Positions 8,553 through 17,683 of a stretch of 55,127 nt of DNA are shown in pieces. The notes under the pieces are model-generated. The model was not told where the DNA came from and did no database searches. It worked only from the letters and a program-made list of their open reading frames with translations. Within the stretch, counting starts at the first letter, position 1. Each line of letters opens with the position of its first letter. Origin of the DNA: an uncultured Butyricicoccus sp. (GTDB taxonomy: Bacteria > Bacillota > Clostridia > Oscillospirales > Butyricicoccaceae). Both the position numbers and the translations under genes were made by a program. The stretch covers positions 1-55,127 of the forward strand of contig NZ_CALWJM010000014.1 of NCBI RefSeq assembly GCF_944381005.1. The letters are read 5' to 3'.

Positions 8553-9619
8553 AATTACCTTCCATTACCATTGCTTTTCAGACGGCAGGCATTGCAGCGA
8601 TTGCACGTTCGGAAAAGGGCGTTGTAGCGCTGCTGCTGCGCGGCAGTGAGGACGAGGCGCAGACCTATACCATTTATGATGCGAGTGATATTCCGGAGGG
8701 ATTGAGCGCAGACAATCAGGCATACATCAGCCGCGCCCTGATTGGCTACACCAAGCCGCCGCGCTATCTGATTGTGCGCGTGGGCGCATCCACCGAGGAC
8801 GACTTGACCCAAGGCTTGCACTATCTGGAGACACAAAAATTTGATTACATGGCAGGGCCGCCCGACATTTCGAGCGAGGAAGCACAGGCGGTTGCAAGCT
8901 GGGTCAAAAACCAGCGTGAAAATAATCATGCAATTTATAAAGCGGTTTTGCCAGAAACACCGGCTGACCATGAATGTGTTATCAACCTGACCACAGGGGA
9001 CTGCGTGATTGGGGCGGATACCCGTTTGACGGCTGGGCAGATGTGCAGCCGGATTGCTGGATTGATTGCGGGCACACCGATGAAGATTGCATGTACCTAT
9101 GCGCCATTACCTGAATTATCTGATTGTGCGCGTTTATCGCGGGAAGAGGGCGATGCTGCGATTGCAGCGGGCAAGTTCATTTTGATTCATGACGGTCAGA
9201 AAGTGAAGGTTGGGCGTGGTATCAATTCGTTTGTCACCACGATTGACGGCAAGGGCACTGCATTTCAAAAGATAAAGATTGTGGAATGTATGCACATGAT
9301 GGAGCAGGACATTCGCCAGACCGCAGAGGACAGTTATATTGGCAAATATCCCAACAGTTATGACAATAAATGCCTGTTATTGACCGCGATTGACGGATAT
9401 CTGGAACAGCTTTATCGGGATGACCTGATTGCAGCGGGCTGGACGGTGGAAATCAATCTGGAAAAGACGCGCACCTATCTCAAAAGTATTGGGGTGGATG
9501 TGTCGGGCATGACAGATGACCAGATTCGGCGTGCAGACACCGGAGACAAGGTGTTCATTCGCATTGCTGTCACCATTCTGGATGCAATCGAAGAAATTGA
9601 CATCGAGGCAAACATATAA
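8549..9619 (+). CDS. Contractile tail sheath protein
   Basis: A 356-aa sheath subunit of the XkdK type. The N-terminal SITIAFQTAGIAAIARSEKG, the middle segment with SRIAGLIAGTPMKIACTYAPLP, and the C-terminal part (NKCLLLTAIDGYLEQLYRD and RIAVTILDAIEEIDIEANI) are typical. It forms the contractile outer tube of the tail, which marks this phage as myovirus-like. Its start overlaps the previous stop and the tube gene follows after 12 bp. Confidence 0.93.
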   Translation: MKLPSITIAFQTAGIAAIARSEKGVVALLLRGSEDEAQTYTIYDASDIPEGLSADNQAYISRALIGYTKPPRYLIVRVGASTEDDLTQGLHYLETQKFDYMAGPPDISSEEAQAVASWVKNQRENNHAIYKAVLPETPADHECVINLTTGDCVIGADTRLTAGQMCSRIAGLIAGTPMKIACTYAPLPELSDCARLSREEGDAAIAAGKFILIHDGQKVKVGRGINSFVTTIDGKGTAFQKIKIVECMHMMEQDIRQTAEDSYIGKYPNSYDNKCLLLTAIDGYLEQLYRDDLIAAGWTVEINLEKTRTYLKSIGVDVSGMTDDQIRRADTGDKVFIRIAVTILDAIEEIDIEANI

Positions 9620-9631
9620 AAGGAGAAAAAC

Positions 9632-10060
9632 ATGGATTCTGCAAAACGTGTGATTTCAGGCACATGGGGGGAACTTTGGGTGGATGGAGAGCTGATTGCC
9701 GAGTGTACGGCATGTCAAGCCAAATACACCAAGAATAAGGAAACCGTGACCATGTGCGGTCAAATGGTCAACGACAAGAAAACGGTCAGTCTGGACGGTA
9801 CCGGCTCGCTTACGCTCAACAAAGTATACAGCCGGTTTCACGATTCGATTGATTCTATTTTGCAGGGGCGTGATTCGCGTGTCAGCATCATTTCCAATCT
9901 GGCAGACCCTGATTCTTATGGTGCAGAGCGTATCGCGCTTTATAACGTTTCGTTTGACGATGAAACGCTGGCAGACTGGGCGGGCGGCAAGCTGGGCACA
10001 ACCACACACCCGTTTACATTTACCCGTCACAAATTTCTGGATATTATCCAACCCGAATAA
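9632..10060 (+). CDS. Tail tube protein, XkdM-like
   Basis: A 142-aa protein behind AAGGAGAAA. The sequence runs ISGTWGELWVDGELIAECTACQAK, KKTVSLDGTGSLTLNKVYS and ends in PFTFTRHKFLDII, matching the tube family paired with XkdK-type sheaths. It forms the inner tail tube. The next gene is the tail assembly chaperone, completing the canonical order. Confidence 0.93.
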   Translation: MDSAKRVISGTWGELWVDGELIAECTACQAKYTKNKETVTMCGQMVNDKKTVSLDGTGSLTLNKVYSRFHDSIDSILQGRDSRVSIISNLADPDSYGAERIALYNVSFDDETLADWAGGKLGTTTHPFTFTRHKFLDIIQPE

Positions 10061-10073
10061 AGGAGAATGTTTT

Positions 10074-10448
10074 ATGGCTACTACGATTGAAACTTTGCTG
10101 GCACTGTCTATTCCGACCCCCAAAACCGAAACGGTTTGCATCCCACGGCTTGTAATGCCAGATGGTCAGCCGCTGACGCTCGAACTGCGTCAGCTTACCT
10201 TTAATCAAGTCGCAGACCTGCGGGAACGCAGTAAGGATTTTGCCATTCACGCGGTACTGGCGGGGGTGAAAACACCCAATCTGCGTGACCGCACGCTGCG
10301 CGAACACTTTGACGCCGAAACGCCGGCAGAACTGGTAAAAAAGCTGTTTTTGCCCGGTGAAATCGAGGAACTCAGCACGCATATTTCGACGTTGGCGGGC
10401 TACCACCGCAAAACGGTTGAACTGGTGCAGGATGTGCAAAAAAACTGA
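10074..10448 (+). CDS. Tail assembly chaperone, short form (XkdN-like)
   Basis: A 124-aa protein with ATG at 10074 behind AAGGAGAATG. It carries MPDGQPLTLELRQLTFNQVADLRE and KLFLPGEIEELSTHI, typical of XkdN-type chaperones that coat the tape measure during tail assembly. A longer in-frame reading from 9849 would overlap the tube gene and has no ribosome site. The gene ends in a slippery heptamer directly before the stop, so a longer product is expected (see the extension). Confidence 0.88.
   Translation: MATTIETLLALSIPTPKTETVCIPRLVMPDGQPLTLELRQLTFNQVADLRERSKDFAIHAVLAGVKTPNLRDRTLREHFDAETPAELVKKLFLPGEIEELSTHISTLAGYHRKTVELVQDVQKN
10439..10445 (+). promoter_or_regulatory. -1 ribosomal frameshift site A AAA AAC
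   Basis: The zero frame reads CAA AAA AAC TGA. The heptamer A AAA AAC is the classical X XXY YYZ slippery sequence and sits immediately before the stop of the short chaperone. Slippage by -1 opens 48 further codons that end just before the tape measure. Confidence 0.85.
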
Positions 10449-10591
10449 CCACGGACGGTGACGCAGATTTGATGTACTATCTATTCCGGCATCATCATGT
10501 GTTGCCGTCCGTTTTTCACACCATCCCACAAGGAGAGCGAATTGTACTGCGTGCCTTGGCACAGCAGGAAATTGAGGACAGGAGGGGATAG
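10445..10591 (+). CDS. Frameshift extension of the tail chaperone (long form)
   Basis: After -1 slippage at 10439-10445, reading resumes at CTG (10445) as LTTDGDADLMYYLFRHH... and ends ...ALAQQEIEDRRG at TAG 10589-10591. The fused product would be about 172 aa. This mirrors the G/GT pair of lambda and the equivalent XkdN pairs, where a small share of ribosomes makes the long form that binds the tape measure. The extension has no good start codon or ribosome site of its own and ends 3 nt before the tape-measure GTG. Confidence 0.82.
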   Translation: MTTDGDADLMYYLFRHHHVLPSVFHTIPQGERIVLRALAQQEIEDRRG

Positions 10592-10594
10592 CCC

Positions 10595-12835
10595 GTGCCA
10601 GATGTCAGCATTATGGTTTCGGCGCAGGACAATTTCACAACAGCCATCAATCGTATGCAGCAGGCAGTACGACCGTTTGAGCGCGATATTGACGGATTAC
10701 AAGAGGCGCTTGACCAGCTCAGCGCCAACCGCGTGCGGTTGCAGATTGATGTATCCGATGCCAGCAGGGCACTCAAGAATGCCCAGCGCGAATATCAAAA
10801 TCTGGCGCAGGCAGCAGAACAGGCACAACAGGCAATGGAGGCAGCCAGCACACCAGAGGAACAGGAGACCGCAGCACAGCGGTTGAGCGAGGTCAACCAA
10901 GCGTTGGGGCGGTCACAGATTCGGGTAGAAGATGCGCAGATGCAGTACAACCAATTGCGGGACAATCTGGGCGCGGTTTCCCGTCAGGCACAGCGCACCC
11001 AACGGGATATTGAGAACCTATCGCGCGGGGAGGAAAACCGAAGCCGCAGAAACAGTGAGGAGCAGCCGCAAGATACAGACGATGACCAGCCGGGTGTGCG
11101 CAGTGGTTGGCAGACGCTACAACAGGGCTTTAACCGTCTGGCAGAGGCTGGGGCGGTGCAAATGGTGGGCGACGCCGTGACCGATATTGCAAATACCTTT
11201 GTGGCATCTGCCTATGGCAGTACAGGAAGCACCATGTTTTCATCGGCGCTGAGCGGTGCAACTTCGGGTGCTGCCATTGGCACCGCGATTGCGCCAGGCG
11301 TCGGCACGGCGGTCGGCGCGTTGGCAGGCGGTGCGATTGGGCTTTTACAAGGGGGTACGCAAATCTTTCAGGAAAAAGATGAGGCGTTCAAAAGTTATGT
11401 GCAGGAGTCCACCGAAAACGCATTGGCCAAGCAAGCCCAGATGCTGAACACAGGCACGGTAATTGCCGCTCAGCGGGAAAATGACTTGGTATCTTTTACG
11501 ACCTTGTTCCAAAACGAGGAAGTAGCAGAAGATTATCTATCTGGTCTCAAGCAAATGGCGAATGTCACACCGTTTTTATATGATGATTTGGTCAGCATGT
11601 CTAAGACACTCAAAACGTTTGGATATGGCGTTGACCATTTATTACCGACATTGACCATTATTGGTGATGCAGGTGCAGCGCTGGGAATGAGTACCGAAGA
11701 AATGAATGCTGTTGCTGAGGCAATCGGTGAAATGAATGTATCCAATACCATTACCAGCGAACCACTTGATGTGTTGAGAGGTCGAGGAATTGATGCATAT
11801 GGTTATCTGGCACAGGCAAGAGGTGTCAGTAAGGGAGAGATTGAGGAATTGATTTCTGATGGTGAAATCAGTGGTGACGAAGCAGCGCGCACCATCCTTC
11901 GCGCCTTGATGGATGAATTTTGTCATTCGATGGAAAAACAAAGCACGACGATGGGTGGTTTGCAATCCACCTTAGAGGGTATGAATCAAGAACTTGCGAA
12001 CGCGATGGGCGAGGGTTACAATATGGCGCGAAAAGAAGGTCTGCAAGAGCAGATTGACTTTTTGGGCGGCGAGACCGGGCAGCAGATGCAAGATGCTTAT
12101 GCAATGATTGGAGAATGGAAAGCTGAACTGGAAAACAGTAAAGATGAAATGGAACGCGATATCATGCAGGCGGTTATGAATGGCAGTGAGTTACAAATGG
12201 ACTATGGTGCTTCTCAAAGTGATATTGAGACCGCTGTGCAGGAAATGCAGCAACAGTATGCCGATGCGATGGAAAACGGTGGTGAGGAAGCCGGAGCACA
12301 GGCAGGGCAAGTGTTAGCGCGTGCGCAAACTTTGGCTATTAGTGCCTACAATGCTTCAGAAGGGGCACAAGTCGCGCTAGAAAGTGAACTTGCTTTGGCT
12401 GCACAGATTCGAGATGATAGTGCATCCAATGCGGCGTTTTATAATGCTGGTCAGCGGAAAGGTCAGGAGTATAGCAAAGGATTGGCGGCTACAATTCGGC
12501 AAGCAGCTGCTGTTGCATATGCCTCCATGCCAACATTGAATAATGCAGGCACATCAAATACCGTGATGCAGACAGGTGGATACCTGCCTGGTCGTGGTTA
12601 TGCGTTTGGTCTTGACCGTGTGCCGTATGACGAATATCCCGCACTGTTGCATGAAGGCGAGCGTGTGTTGACGGCAAGCCAAGCCCGGGAGCAGGATATG
12701 ACATATGCCGGAGCGGCTGGACAGGTGGTCATTACAGGCAATTCTTTTACTGTGCGTGAGCAGGCCGACATTTCTGCAATTGCGGCAGAGCTTTTGCATC
12801 AGATACGGGTAGCACAACTGCGGCGCAAACCGTGA
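10595..12835 (+). CDS. Tail tape measure protein
   Basis: A 746-aa protein, GTG start behind GGAGGGGAT. Residues about 20-145 are coiled coil, about 200-255 form a glycine-rich hydrophobic segment (GAAIGTAIAPGVGTAVGALAGGAIG), followed by the conserved NEEVAEDYLSGLKQMANVTPF region and a long helical second half. The C-terminus (GGYLPGRGYAFGLDRVPYDEYPALLHEGERVL) is typical of phage tape measures. It sets tail length and helps DNA entry. The stretch about 11560-12540 is more AT-rich than its surroundings, suggesting mosaic exchange. Confidence 0.93.
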   Translation: MPDVSIMVSAQDNFTTAINRMQQAVRPFERDIDGLQEALDQLSANRVRLQIDVSDASRALKNAQREYQNLAQAAEQAQQAMEAASTPEEQETAAQRLSEVNQALGRSQIRVEDAQMQYNQLRDNLGAVSRQAQRTQRDIENLSRGEENRSRRNSEEQPQDTDDDQPGVRSGWQTLQQGFNRLAEAGAVQMVGDAVTDIANTFVASAYGSTGSTMFSSALSGATSGAAIGTAIAPGVGTAVGALAGGAIGLLQGGTQIFQEKDEAFKSYVQESTENALAKQAQMLNTGTVIAAQRENDLVSFTTLFQNEEVAEDYLSGLKQMANVTPFLYDDLVSMSKTLKTFGYGVDHLLPTLTIIGDAGAALGMSTEEMNAVAEAIGEMNVSNTITSEPLDVLRGRGIDAYGYLAQARGVSKGEIEELISDGEISGDEAARTILRALMDEFCHSMEKQSTTMGGLQSTLEGMNQELANAMGEGYNMARKEGLQEQIDFLGGETGQQMQDAYAMIGEWKAELENSKDEMERDIMQAVMNGSELQMDYGASQSDIETAVQEMQQQYADAMENGGEEAGAQAGQVLARAQTLAISAYNASEGAQVALESELALAAQIRDDSASNAAFYNAGQRKGQEYSKGLAATIRQAAAVAYASMPTLNNAGTSNTVMQTGGYLPGRGYAFGLDRVPYDEYPALLHEGERVLTASQAREQDMTYAGAAGQVVITGNSFTVREQADISAIAAELLHQIRVAQLRRKP

Positions 12836-12847
12836 GGGAGGTGAAGT

Positions 12848-13513
12848 ATGCTTCGCAGATTTATCTTTCATGATGTGGCCAGCGGACAGGAAGTGATTTT
12901 GCCCGTTACGCCGTCCAGTTATCAGGTGGAGACCGGCCAAGGGGCACAGGTGGTAAACCTTACGCAGTTTGGTGATTATGCGTTGGCGGGCTTTCCTGCC
13001 ATCTATGCGTTTACGCTTGAGTGCATGTTCCCGGCGCAGCAGTATCCGTTCCTGACGCCGGGTGCGCAGCCCGAACCGAACACCTACATTGCCTTTTTCG
13101 AGCGGGCGGTGAACGAAAAGCTGGTGTTGCGCTTTGTGGTGTCGGACACGCTGGTATCGCGTGAAGTGCTGGTCGAATATATTCGGTATGGTGAACAGGA
13201 TGGCACAAATGATGTGTATGCCATCCTGTCGCTTATGCCGTACCGTCGTTTACAGATACTGTCACCTACACCGATGACAGTAGATGGGGAAGTGCAAAGT
13301 GCTGTGCGTACTGGGGATGCGCCCGCAGTTACCCAGCAGTCATATACCATAAAATCTGGTGATACTCTGTGGGGCATCTGCCGCAGGTTTTACGGCGACG
13401 GCAAACTGGCATATAAGTTGGCAGATTACAATGGTATCAAAAATGCCGACCTGATTTATGACGGCGATACGCTCAAGTTGCCGGATAAGTCGATTTTGAC
13501 AGGAGGCGGATAG
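12848..13513 (+). CDS. LysM tail protein (XkdP-like)
   Basis: A 221-aa protein behind GAGGGAGGTG. The N-terminal 150 residues resemble the XkdP/gp53-like baseplate hub-associated domain (LPVTPSSYQVETGQGAQVVNL). The C-terminal 50 residues are a full LysM domain (SYTIKSGDTLWGICRRFYG...DTLKLP), which binds peptidoglycan. It likely helps the tail tip engage the cell wall. It lies between tape measure and the XkdQ-like hub. Confidence 0.9.
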   Translation: MLRRFIFHDVASGQEVILPVTPSSYQVETGQGAQVVNLTQFGDYALAGFPAIYAFTLECMFPAQQYPFLTPGAQPEPNTYIAFFERAVNEKLVLRFVVSDTLVSREVLVEYIRYGEQDGTNDVYAILSLMPYRRLQILSPTPMTVDGEVQSAVRTGDAPAVTQQSYTIKSGDTLWGICRRFYGDGKLAYKLADYNGIKNADLIYDGDTLKLPDKSILTGGG

Positions 13514-13515
13514 GG

Positions 13516-14511
13516 ATGCGGCTAACCATGAAAAACGATGACGGGATATATGATATCACCAGTATGGTACAGTCCATGACGCTGTCAGGAGACTTGGACA
13601 GTTGTTGCCGCACGCTGGAGTTTTACACCATCGCATCACCGAACGACCCCAATTTGCCGTATGTGTTCATCCCAGTGGGCGGGGTACTCGACCTGTACGA
13701 ACAAAATGAGCACATCTTTCGCGGTTTGGTCGAATCCAAATCCAAGTCAACCGATGACACCGCCATGCGCGTGACTGCCTTTGACTTTGGGCTGTTTCTC
13801 AAGGAAAACGAGGCGACTTACCGGTTTGACGGTGAGACCGCCGACGCAATCACAACCACCGTGTGCACCCGATTCGGTGTACCTATCTGGTCGCTGGCTG
13901 CGCCAAGTGTGCCAATTCACCGCCGATTCAATAGCCAGCCCATCTATAAGATTATTGACACAGCTTACACCTTGTCGAGTGAGAAGACCGGAAAGAAGTA
14001 TGTGCAGCGTTTTCGTGGTGCTGCTTTGCAGATTGTCGAGCGCAAGGACACCTCTGACATTGTGGTGAAACCCGGACTCAATCTCAAGCAGGCAACCTAT
14101 GGTCAGAGTGCTGAAGGAATGGTCAATCATGTGGCTATCATCGACGAGGATGGCAAGACGGTTGATTTGGTGCAGGACTTGGATGCAGTTCATCGGTATG
14201 GTATGCGTCACCGCGAGGTCAAGCAAGAGAAAGACCGAGATGTCAAGGATGAGGCACAAACGTTGCTCAAAGACAATACCTTGGAAAATACCTGTTCGGT
14301 GACCATTTTGGGTGATGCACGGCTGATGACCGGTGACACCATCGTTTTGCAAGAGCCGTACACCGGTCAATTTGGTGTATTCTGGGTGGATGGAGACACG
14401 CATACATGGAAAAAGGGTACATACGAAACCAAGTTGACGCTTAGCTATCAGTCCGAGATGCGCGAGGGCGATGCAGGCGAAGAGGACGAGGAGGAAGAAG
14501 ATGATGAATGA
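13516..14511 (+). CDS. Baseplate hub protein, XkdQ-like (gpD type)
   Basis: A 331-aa protein starting 2 bp after the LysM gene. It has the late-control gpD-like pattern: a beta-rich N-terminus, FRGLVESKSKS, the RVTAFDFGLFLKENEATYRF segment and a C-terminal GDTIVLQEPYTGQFGVFWVDGD region. The end is a very acidic tail of Glu and Asp (about residues 320-331) that overlaps the ribosome site and start of the next gene. The product forms the hub through which the tube is ejected. Confidence 0.88.
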   Translation: MRLTMKNDDGIYDITSMVQSMTLSGDLDSCCRTLEFYTIASPNDPNLPYVFIPVGGVLDLYEQNEHIFRGLVESKSKSTDDTAMRVTAFDFGLFLKENEATYRFDGETADAITTTVCTRFGVPIWSLAAPSVPIHRRFNSQPIYKIIDTAYTLSSEKTGKKYVQRFRGAALQIVERKDTSDIVVKPGLNLKQATYGQSAEGMVNHVAIIDEDGKTVDLVQDLDAVHRYGMRHREVKQEKDRDVKDEAQTLLKDNTLENTCSVTILGDARLMTGDTIVLQEPYTGQFGVFWVDGDTHTWKKGTYETKLTLSYQSEMREGDAGEEDEEEEDDE

Positions 14512-14851
14512 CACATACAGCAGCCTGACCGCTGCGGTCAATCCAAGAACTGACCCGGTGGATGGGTTTGCAATCGGATTTGTGACCGCGCTTGCGCCGC
14601 TGACCGTGCAGCTGGGGGAGCAAACCTATTACGGGGATGAAATCACCCTTGCACGGCAGCTCACAACGCGCACAGAACAGGTGACAGTCGATTGGCAGAC
14701 TCAGCCCGAAACCTGTACGGCGGTGCATCGTCATGCCATTGTGGGCACGTTTGAAATGACTGTCCATAGCCCACTGAAAGTGGGACAACGTGTACTGGTG
14801 CTGCCCAAGAGTGACCAACAAAGCATTTATCTGGTCGATATTCTTCCGTAA
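14501..14851 (+). CDS. Baseplate protein, DUF2577 (XkdR-like)
   Basis: A 116-aa protein starting within the acidic tail of the upstream gene, behind AGGAGGAAG; ATG 14501 or 14504 could be used. The sequence has IGFVTALAPLTVQLGEQTYYGDEI and the C-terminal VGQRVLVLPKSDQQSIYLVDIL, a small OB-like beta domain. It occupies the place of XkdR in PBSX-type tails and is probably part of the central spike/hub assembly. Confidence 0.82.
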   Translation: MMNDTYSSLTAAVNPRTDPVDGFAIGFVTALAPLTVQLGEQTYYGDEITLARQLTTRTEQVTVDWQTQPETCTAVHRHAIVGTFEMTVHSPLKVGQRVLVLPKSDQQSIYLVDILP

Positions 14852-14862
14852 GGAGTAGTACT

Positions 14863-15300
14863 ATGGCACAACAGATTTTTCCGTTTCTTGACCCACAGGC
14901 GGCATTGGATGGCACGCAGGTACTGCCGGTTGCATGTGAGGTCAAATGGGACTTTGCGGCAGACCGTCCGGTTTATCGGGCGGGGCAACCGGTCTTTGTT
15001 GAGCGCGCTGCGGCGGTTGCTGTGTGGGCATGGAATGCACTGCACACCGAGCGTTGGCGCTGGCCGTTGTTTACAAGCAATTACGGCAATGAGATTGACA
15101 GCCTGATGGGGCAGACGTGGTCAGAAGACTATAAACGTGCCGAGGTACGGCGCTATGTGACCGAGTGCTTAATGGTGTCGCCCTATGTCAAGCGGCTGGA
15201 TAACATGGTGGTTGCATTCCACGCGGGCAAATTGACGGTCAAATTTGACCTTGTGAGCATTTACGGTATGGTACAGATGGAGGTGAACGACCTTGTATGA
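14863..15300 (+). CDS. Baseplate wedge protein, DUF2634 (XkdS-like, gp25-type)
   Basis: A 145-aa protein behind TAAGGAGTAG. It shows the gp25/W-like core: WAWNALHTERWRWPLFTSNYGNEIDSLMG, then VRRYVTECLMVSPYVKRLDNM and a beta-rich end. gp25-like proteins link the baseplate wedges to the sheath. Its last codons overlap the TTG start of the baseplate J gene. Confidence 0.87.
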   Translation: MAQQIFPFLDPQAALDGTQVLPVACEVKWDFAADRPVYRAGQPVFVERAAAVAVWAWNALHTERWRWPLFTSNYGNEIDSLMGQTWSEDYKRAEVRRYVTECLMVSPYVKRLDNMVVAFHAGKLTVKFDLVSIYGMVQMEVNDLV

Positions 15301-16354
15301 AGATATCACACCGGAACAGATTCAAAAACAGATTCGGGAGCGGACGGACGCGACCTGTTTTACTGGGGAAGGCAGTTATTTTGAGCTGCACACCAAGCCG
15401 GTATCCTATGTGCTCAGTGAATTTTATCACAAGTTGGATGCACTGATTCCCATTGCATTCGTGGACGAGACTTCTGGCATTTATATTGACAAGCGTGCGA
15501 GCGAATTTGGCATCACACGCAAGCCGGGATATCAGGCAACGGTGACATTGACACTGACCGGCGCACAGGGATGCACAATACCAGCCCGAACTGCTTTTAT
15601 GACCGAGGATGGACTGCGGTTTGAAACTCTGTCATCGGTCACGTTGGGGATGACCGGTACAGCCAATGTGCCAGCCACTGCGGTGGAATGTGGTACACAA
15701 TACAATGTGCCTGTGGGTGCCATTACACGACCGGTGCAGGCGGTGTCCAAATTGGACACCGTAACCAACACACAGGCAGCGCAAGGCGGTATGAATGAAG
15801 AAAGCGATGCGGCATTACTCGCCCGATTATACGCCCATTGGCGCGAACCAGCCACCAGCAGCAACCGCTATCACTATGAACATTGGGCGCTGGAAGTGGT
15901 AGGAATCGGTGCAGCGCGGTGTTTGGAAGTTTGGAACGGGCCGGGAACGGTCAAAGTGATTGTAGCAGATATGGAGATAAGACCGGTTGGACAGCAACTG
16001 GTGGAACAGGTCGCTGCACATATTGAAGAACGGCGCGCCGTTGGGGCACAAGTGACCGTTGAAAGCGTGACCGGGGTGGAGATTGCGATAACAGCGGTGG
16101 TTGTGTTACAGGAAGGGGCAGCACTTCAAACGGTTAAAACCGATTTTCAGGCCGCAATACAGGCATATATCGCCCAAACTGCCTTTGACCATCCATTTTT
16201 GTCTTATAACCGAATTGCATTTTTACTAATGGGAGTGGATGGCGTGCGCGATTATACCGCGCTGACGCTTAATGGTACACAGGATAATATTGATTTGCAG
16301 CTGGGGCAAGTGCCTGTACTTATCAGCGTGGAGGTGATGCCGTGTGTTGACTGA
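15293..16354 (+). CDS. Baseplate J-like wedge protein (XkdT-like)
   Basis: A 353-aa protein with a TTG start overlapping the previous gene. It has the baseplate-J pattern: IPIAFVDETSGIYIDKRASEFGITRKPG, GCTIPARTAFMTEDGLRF, NEESDAALLARLYAHWREPATSSN, and C-terminal TVKTDFQAAIQAYI and LMGVDGVRDYTALTLNG. It forms part of the baseplate wedge. The prophage palindrome copy at 15741-15761 lies in the middle of the gene, translated as SKLDTV. Confidence 0.93.
   Translation: MYEDITPEQIQKQIRERTDATCFTGEGSYFELHTKPVSYVLSEFYHKLDALIPIAFVDETSGIYIDKRASEFGITRKPGYQATVTLTLTGAQGCTIPARTAFMTEDGLRFETLSSVTLGMTGTANVPATAVECGTQYNVPVGAITRPVQAVSKLDTVTNTQAAQGGMNEESDAALLARLYAHWREPATSSNRYHYEHWALEVVGIGAARCLEVWNGPGTVKVIVADMEIRPVGQQLVEQVAAHIEERRAVGAQVTVESVTGVEIAITAVVVLQEGAALQTVKTDFQAAIQAYIAQTAFDHPFLSYNRIAFLLMGVDGVRDYTALTLNGTQDNIDLQLGQVPVLISVEVMPCVD
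15741..15761. repeat. Prophage palindrome copy 3 (best arms)
   Basis: The 17-mer GTGTCCAAATTGGACAC occupies 15743-15759, and flanking bases extend the inverted repeat to perfect 9-bp arms (CGGTGTCCA / TGGACACCG). It lies inside the baseplate J gene. Confidence 0.9.
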
Positions 16355-16958
16355 ATTGCTGCCCGAACGAGTACGAAAGATACCTGAATTGATGGCAGTT
16401 ATCCAAGCGGAGGAACCCGAAGCACAAGCAGCATATACAGCGACAGTGGACTTTTTGGCGCAGCTCAATGTAGATACCGCAACTTGGGGGCTTGCACTAT
16501 GGGAGTTTGCATACGGAATTCCGACACAGATGGCTCGGACACTTGCCGAACGGCGCAGTATCTTAAAGGCGAAAATGCGTGGAGCGGCGACGACGACCAT
16601 TGAGCAGTTACGGCGGATTGTGAACGCCTACACCAATCACGACCGATGCACCGTGACCGAATATCCAAGGGAATATATGGTGGAAGTGTCATATGAACTT
16701 TCCAATTACAAAAAGGAATTGGTGGAAGCCTGTCGGGCATCACTGCGCGAAGCACTGCCCGCGCATTTGGGATTGATACAGACCACTAGAACACCTGTCG
16801 AAGCGGCACCACTTTACATCGGCGGCACATTGGTGCCCTATCACCAGACGACCAACTTGCCGCCGTATCTGCCGGAATACGCACCCATGCAGGCAAACGT
16901 AAACGGCGCATTGTGCAGCATTGTGACCATCAAACTACCACCGATGGAGGTGAACTAA
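16344..16958 (+). CDS. Baseplate protein, DUF2313 (XkdU-like)
   Basis: A 204-aa protein, GTG start at 16344 behind GGAGGTGAT, overlapping the J gene stop. The sequence LPERVRKIPELMAVIQAEEPEAQA, LWEFAYGIPTQMARTLAERRSILKAKMRG and TIEQLRRIVNAY is the standard YmfQ/XkdU pattern. It follows baseplate J in most PBSX- and Mu-like tails and attaches fibres. The end (about residues 150-204) is divergent and may be the phage-specific fibre contact. Confidence 0.88.
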   Translation: MLTELLPERVRKIPELMAVIQAEEPEAQAAYTATVDFLAQLNVDTATWGLALWEFAYGIPTQMARTLAERRSILKAKMRGAATTTIEQLRRIVNAYTNHDRCTVTEYPREYMVEVSYELSNYKKELVEACRASLREALPAHLGLIQTTRTPVEAAPLYIGGTLVPYHQTTNLPPYLPEYAPMQANVNGALCSIVTIKLPPMEVN

Positions 16959-16960
16959 CC

Positions 16961-17683
16961 ATGTATGGATTTATTGTCCCGAACGCAGGACGGGACTTGA
17001 TTACCAGCCTGCTTGTGGGCGAACAACTGATTTTAACTCGCTGCATGGTGGGAACCGGACAAGTGCCCGCCGAGGTGCAGCCGACGACCCTGACCGACCT
17101 TGTGCAGCCCATCGCGCAGGCAACCAGCACAGAACCGTTGGTTAAGGGCAATCAGGTAGACTTTACGATAGAGTACCGCAACGACTTAAACGGCGGGCTG
17201 GACAGCGGGTTTTATCTGTCCGAGTTTGGTGTATTTGCCAGAGCCAAGGACGGCTCGGAAGTCATGATTTATTATGGCAATCTGGGAGATTACCCACAAT
17301 GGGTGCAGGCATATACAAACGGCGCGGTCGAGGTCAGACGATTCCCCGTGGCGATTGGCGTGAGCAACACACCACAAGTCATTCTGGAATATAACGCAGA
17401 TGCTTTTATGACCGCTGAGGATGTTGCACAATACTGCACCGTCGTTATCCTGCCGCAGTTCTTGGACGAAGCGCGGCGGCTGGTAGAGCAGCACAATCAG
17501 AACCCGGCGGCACACCCGTTTCTGCTGGGCAAACTCGACCAGTTTGATTCCCGCCTGTCTTTGATTGAACTGCAATACGGCACAAACGTCAACGGCAACC
17601 CGTTTCGCGTGACATTTGAAAATCTGGACAGCGTGACCGTGCAAGGCGTGTGGAATGAACCGAAAGCGAGGGTGGAGTTTTAG
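16961..17683 (+). CDS. Tail fibre / collar-type protein
   Basis: A 240-aa protein with ATG at 16961 behind GGAGGTGAAC. The N-terminal 150 residues resemble the phage tail-collar fibre domain (TSLLVGEQLILTRCMVGTG, SGFYLSEFGVFARAKDG, MIYYGNLGDYPQWV). The rest is helical then beta-rich. It probably anchors host-recognition proteins to the baseplate. Its stop overlaps the start of the FN3 protein. Confidence 0.82.
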   Translation: MYGFIVPNAGRDLITSLLVGEQLILTRCMVGTGQVPAEVQPTTLTDLVQPIAQATSTEPLVKGNQVDFTIEYRNDLNGGLDSGFYLSEFGVFARAKDGSEVMIYYGNLGDYPQWVQAYTNGAVEVRRFPVAIGVSNTPQVILEYNADAFMTAEDVAQYCTVVILPQFLDEARRLVEQHNQNPAAHPFLLGKLDQFDSRLSLIELQYGTNVNGNPFRVTFENLDSVTVQGVWNEPKARVEF

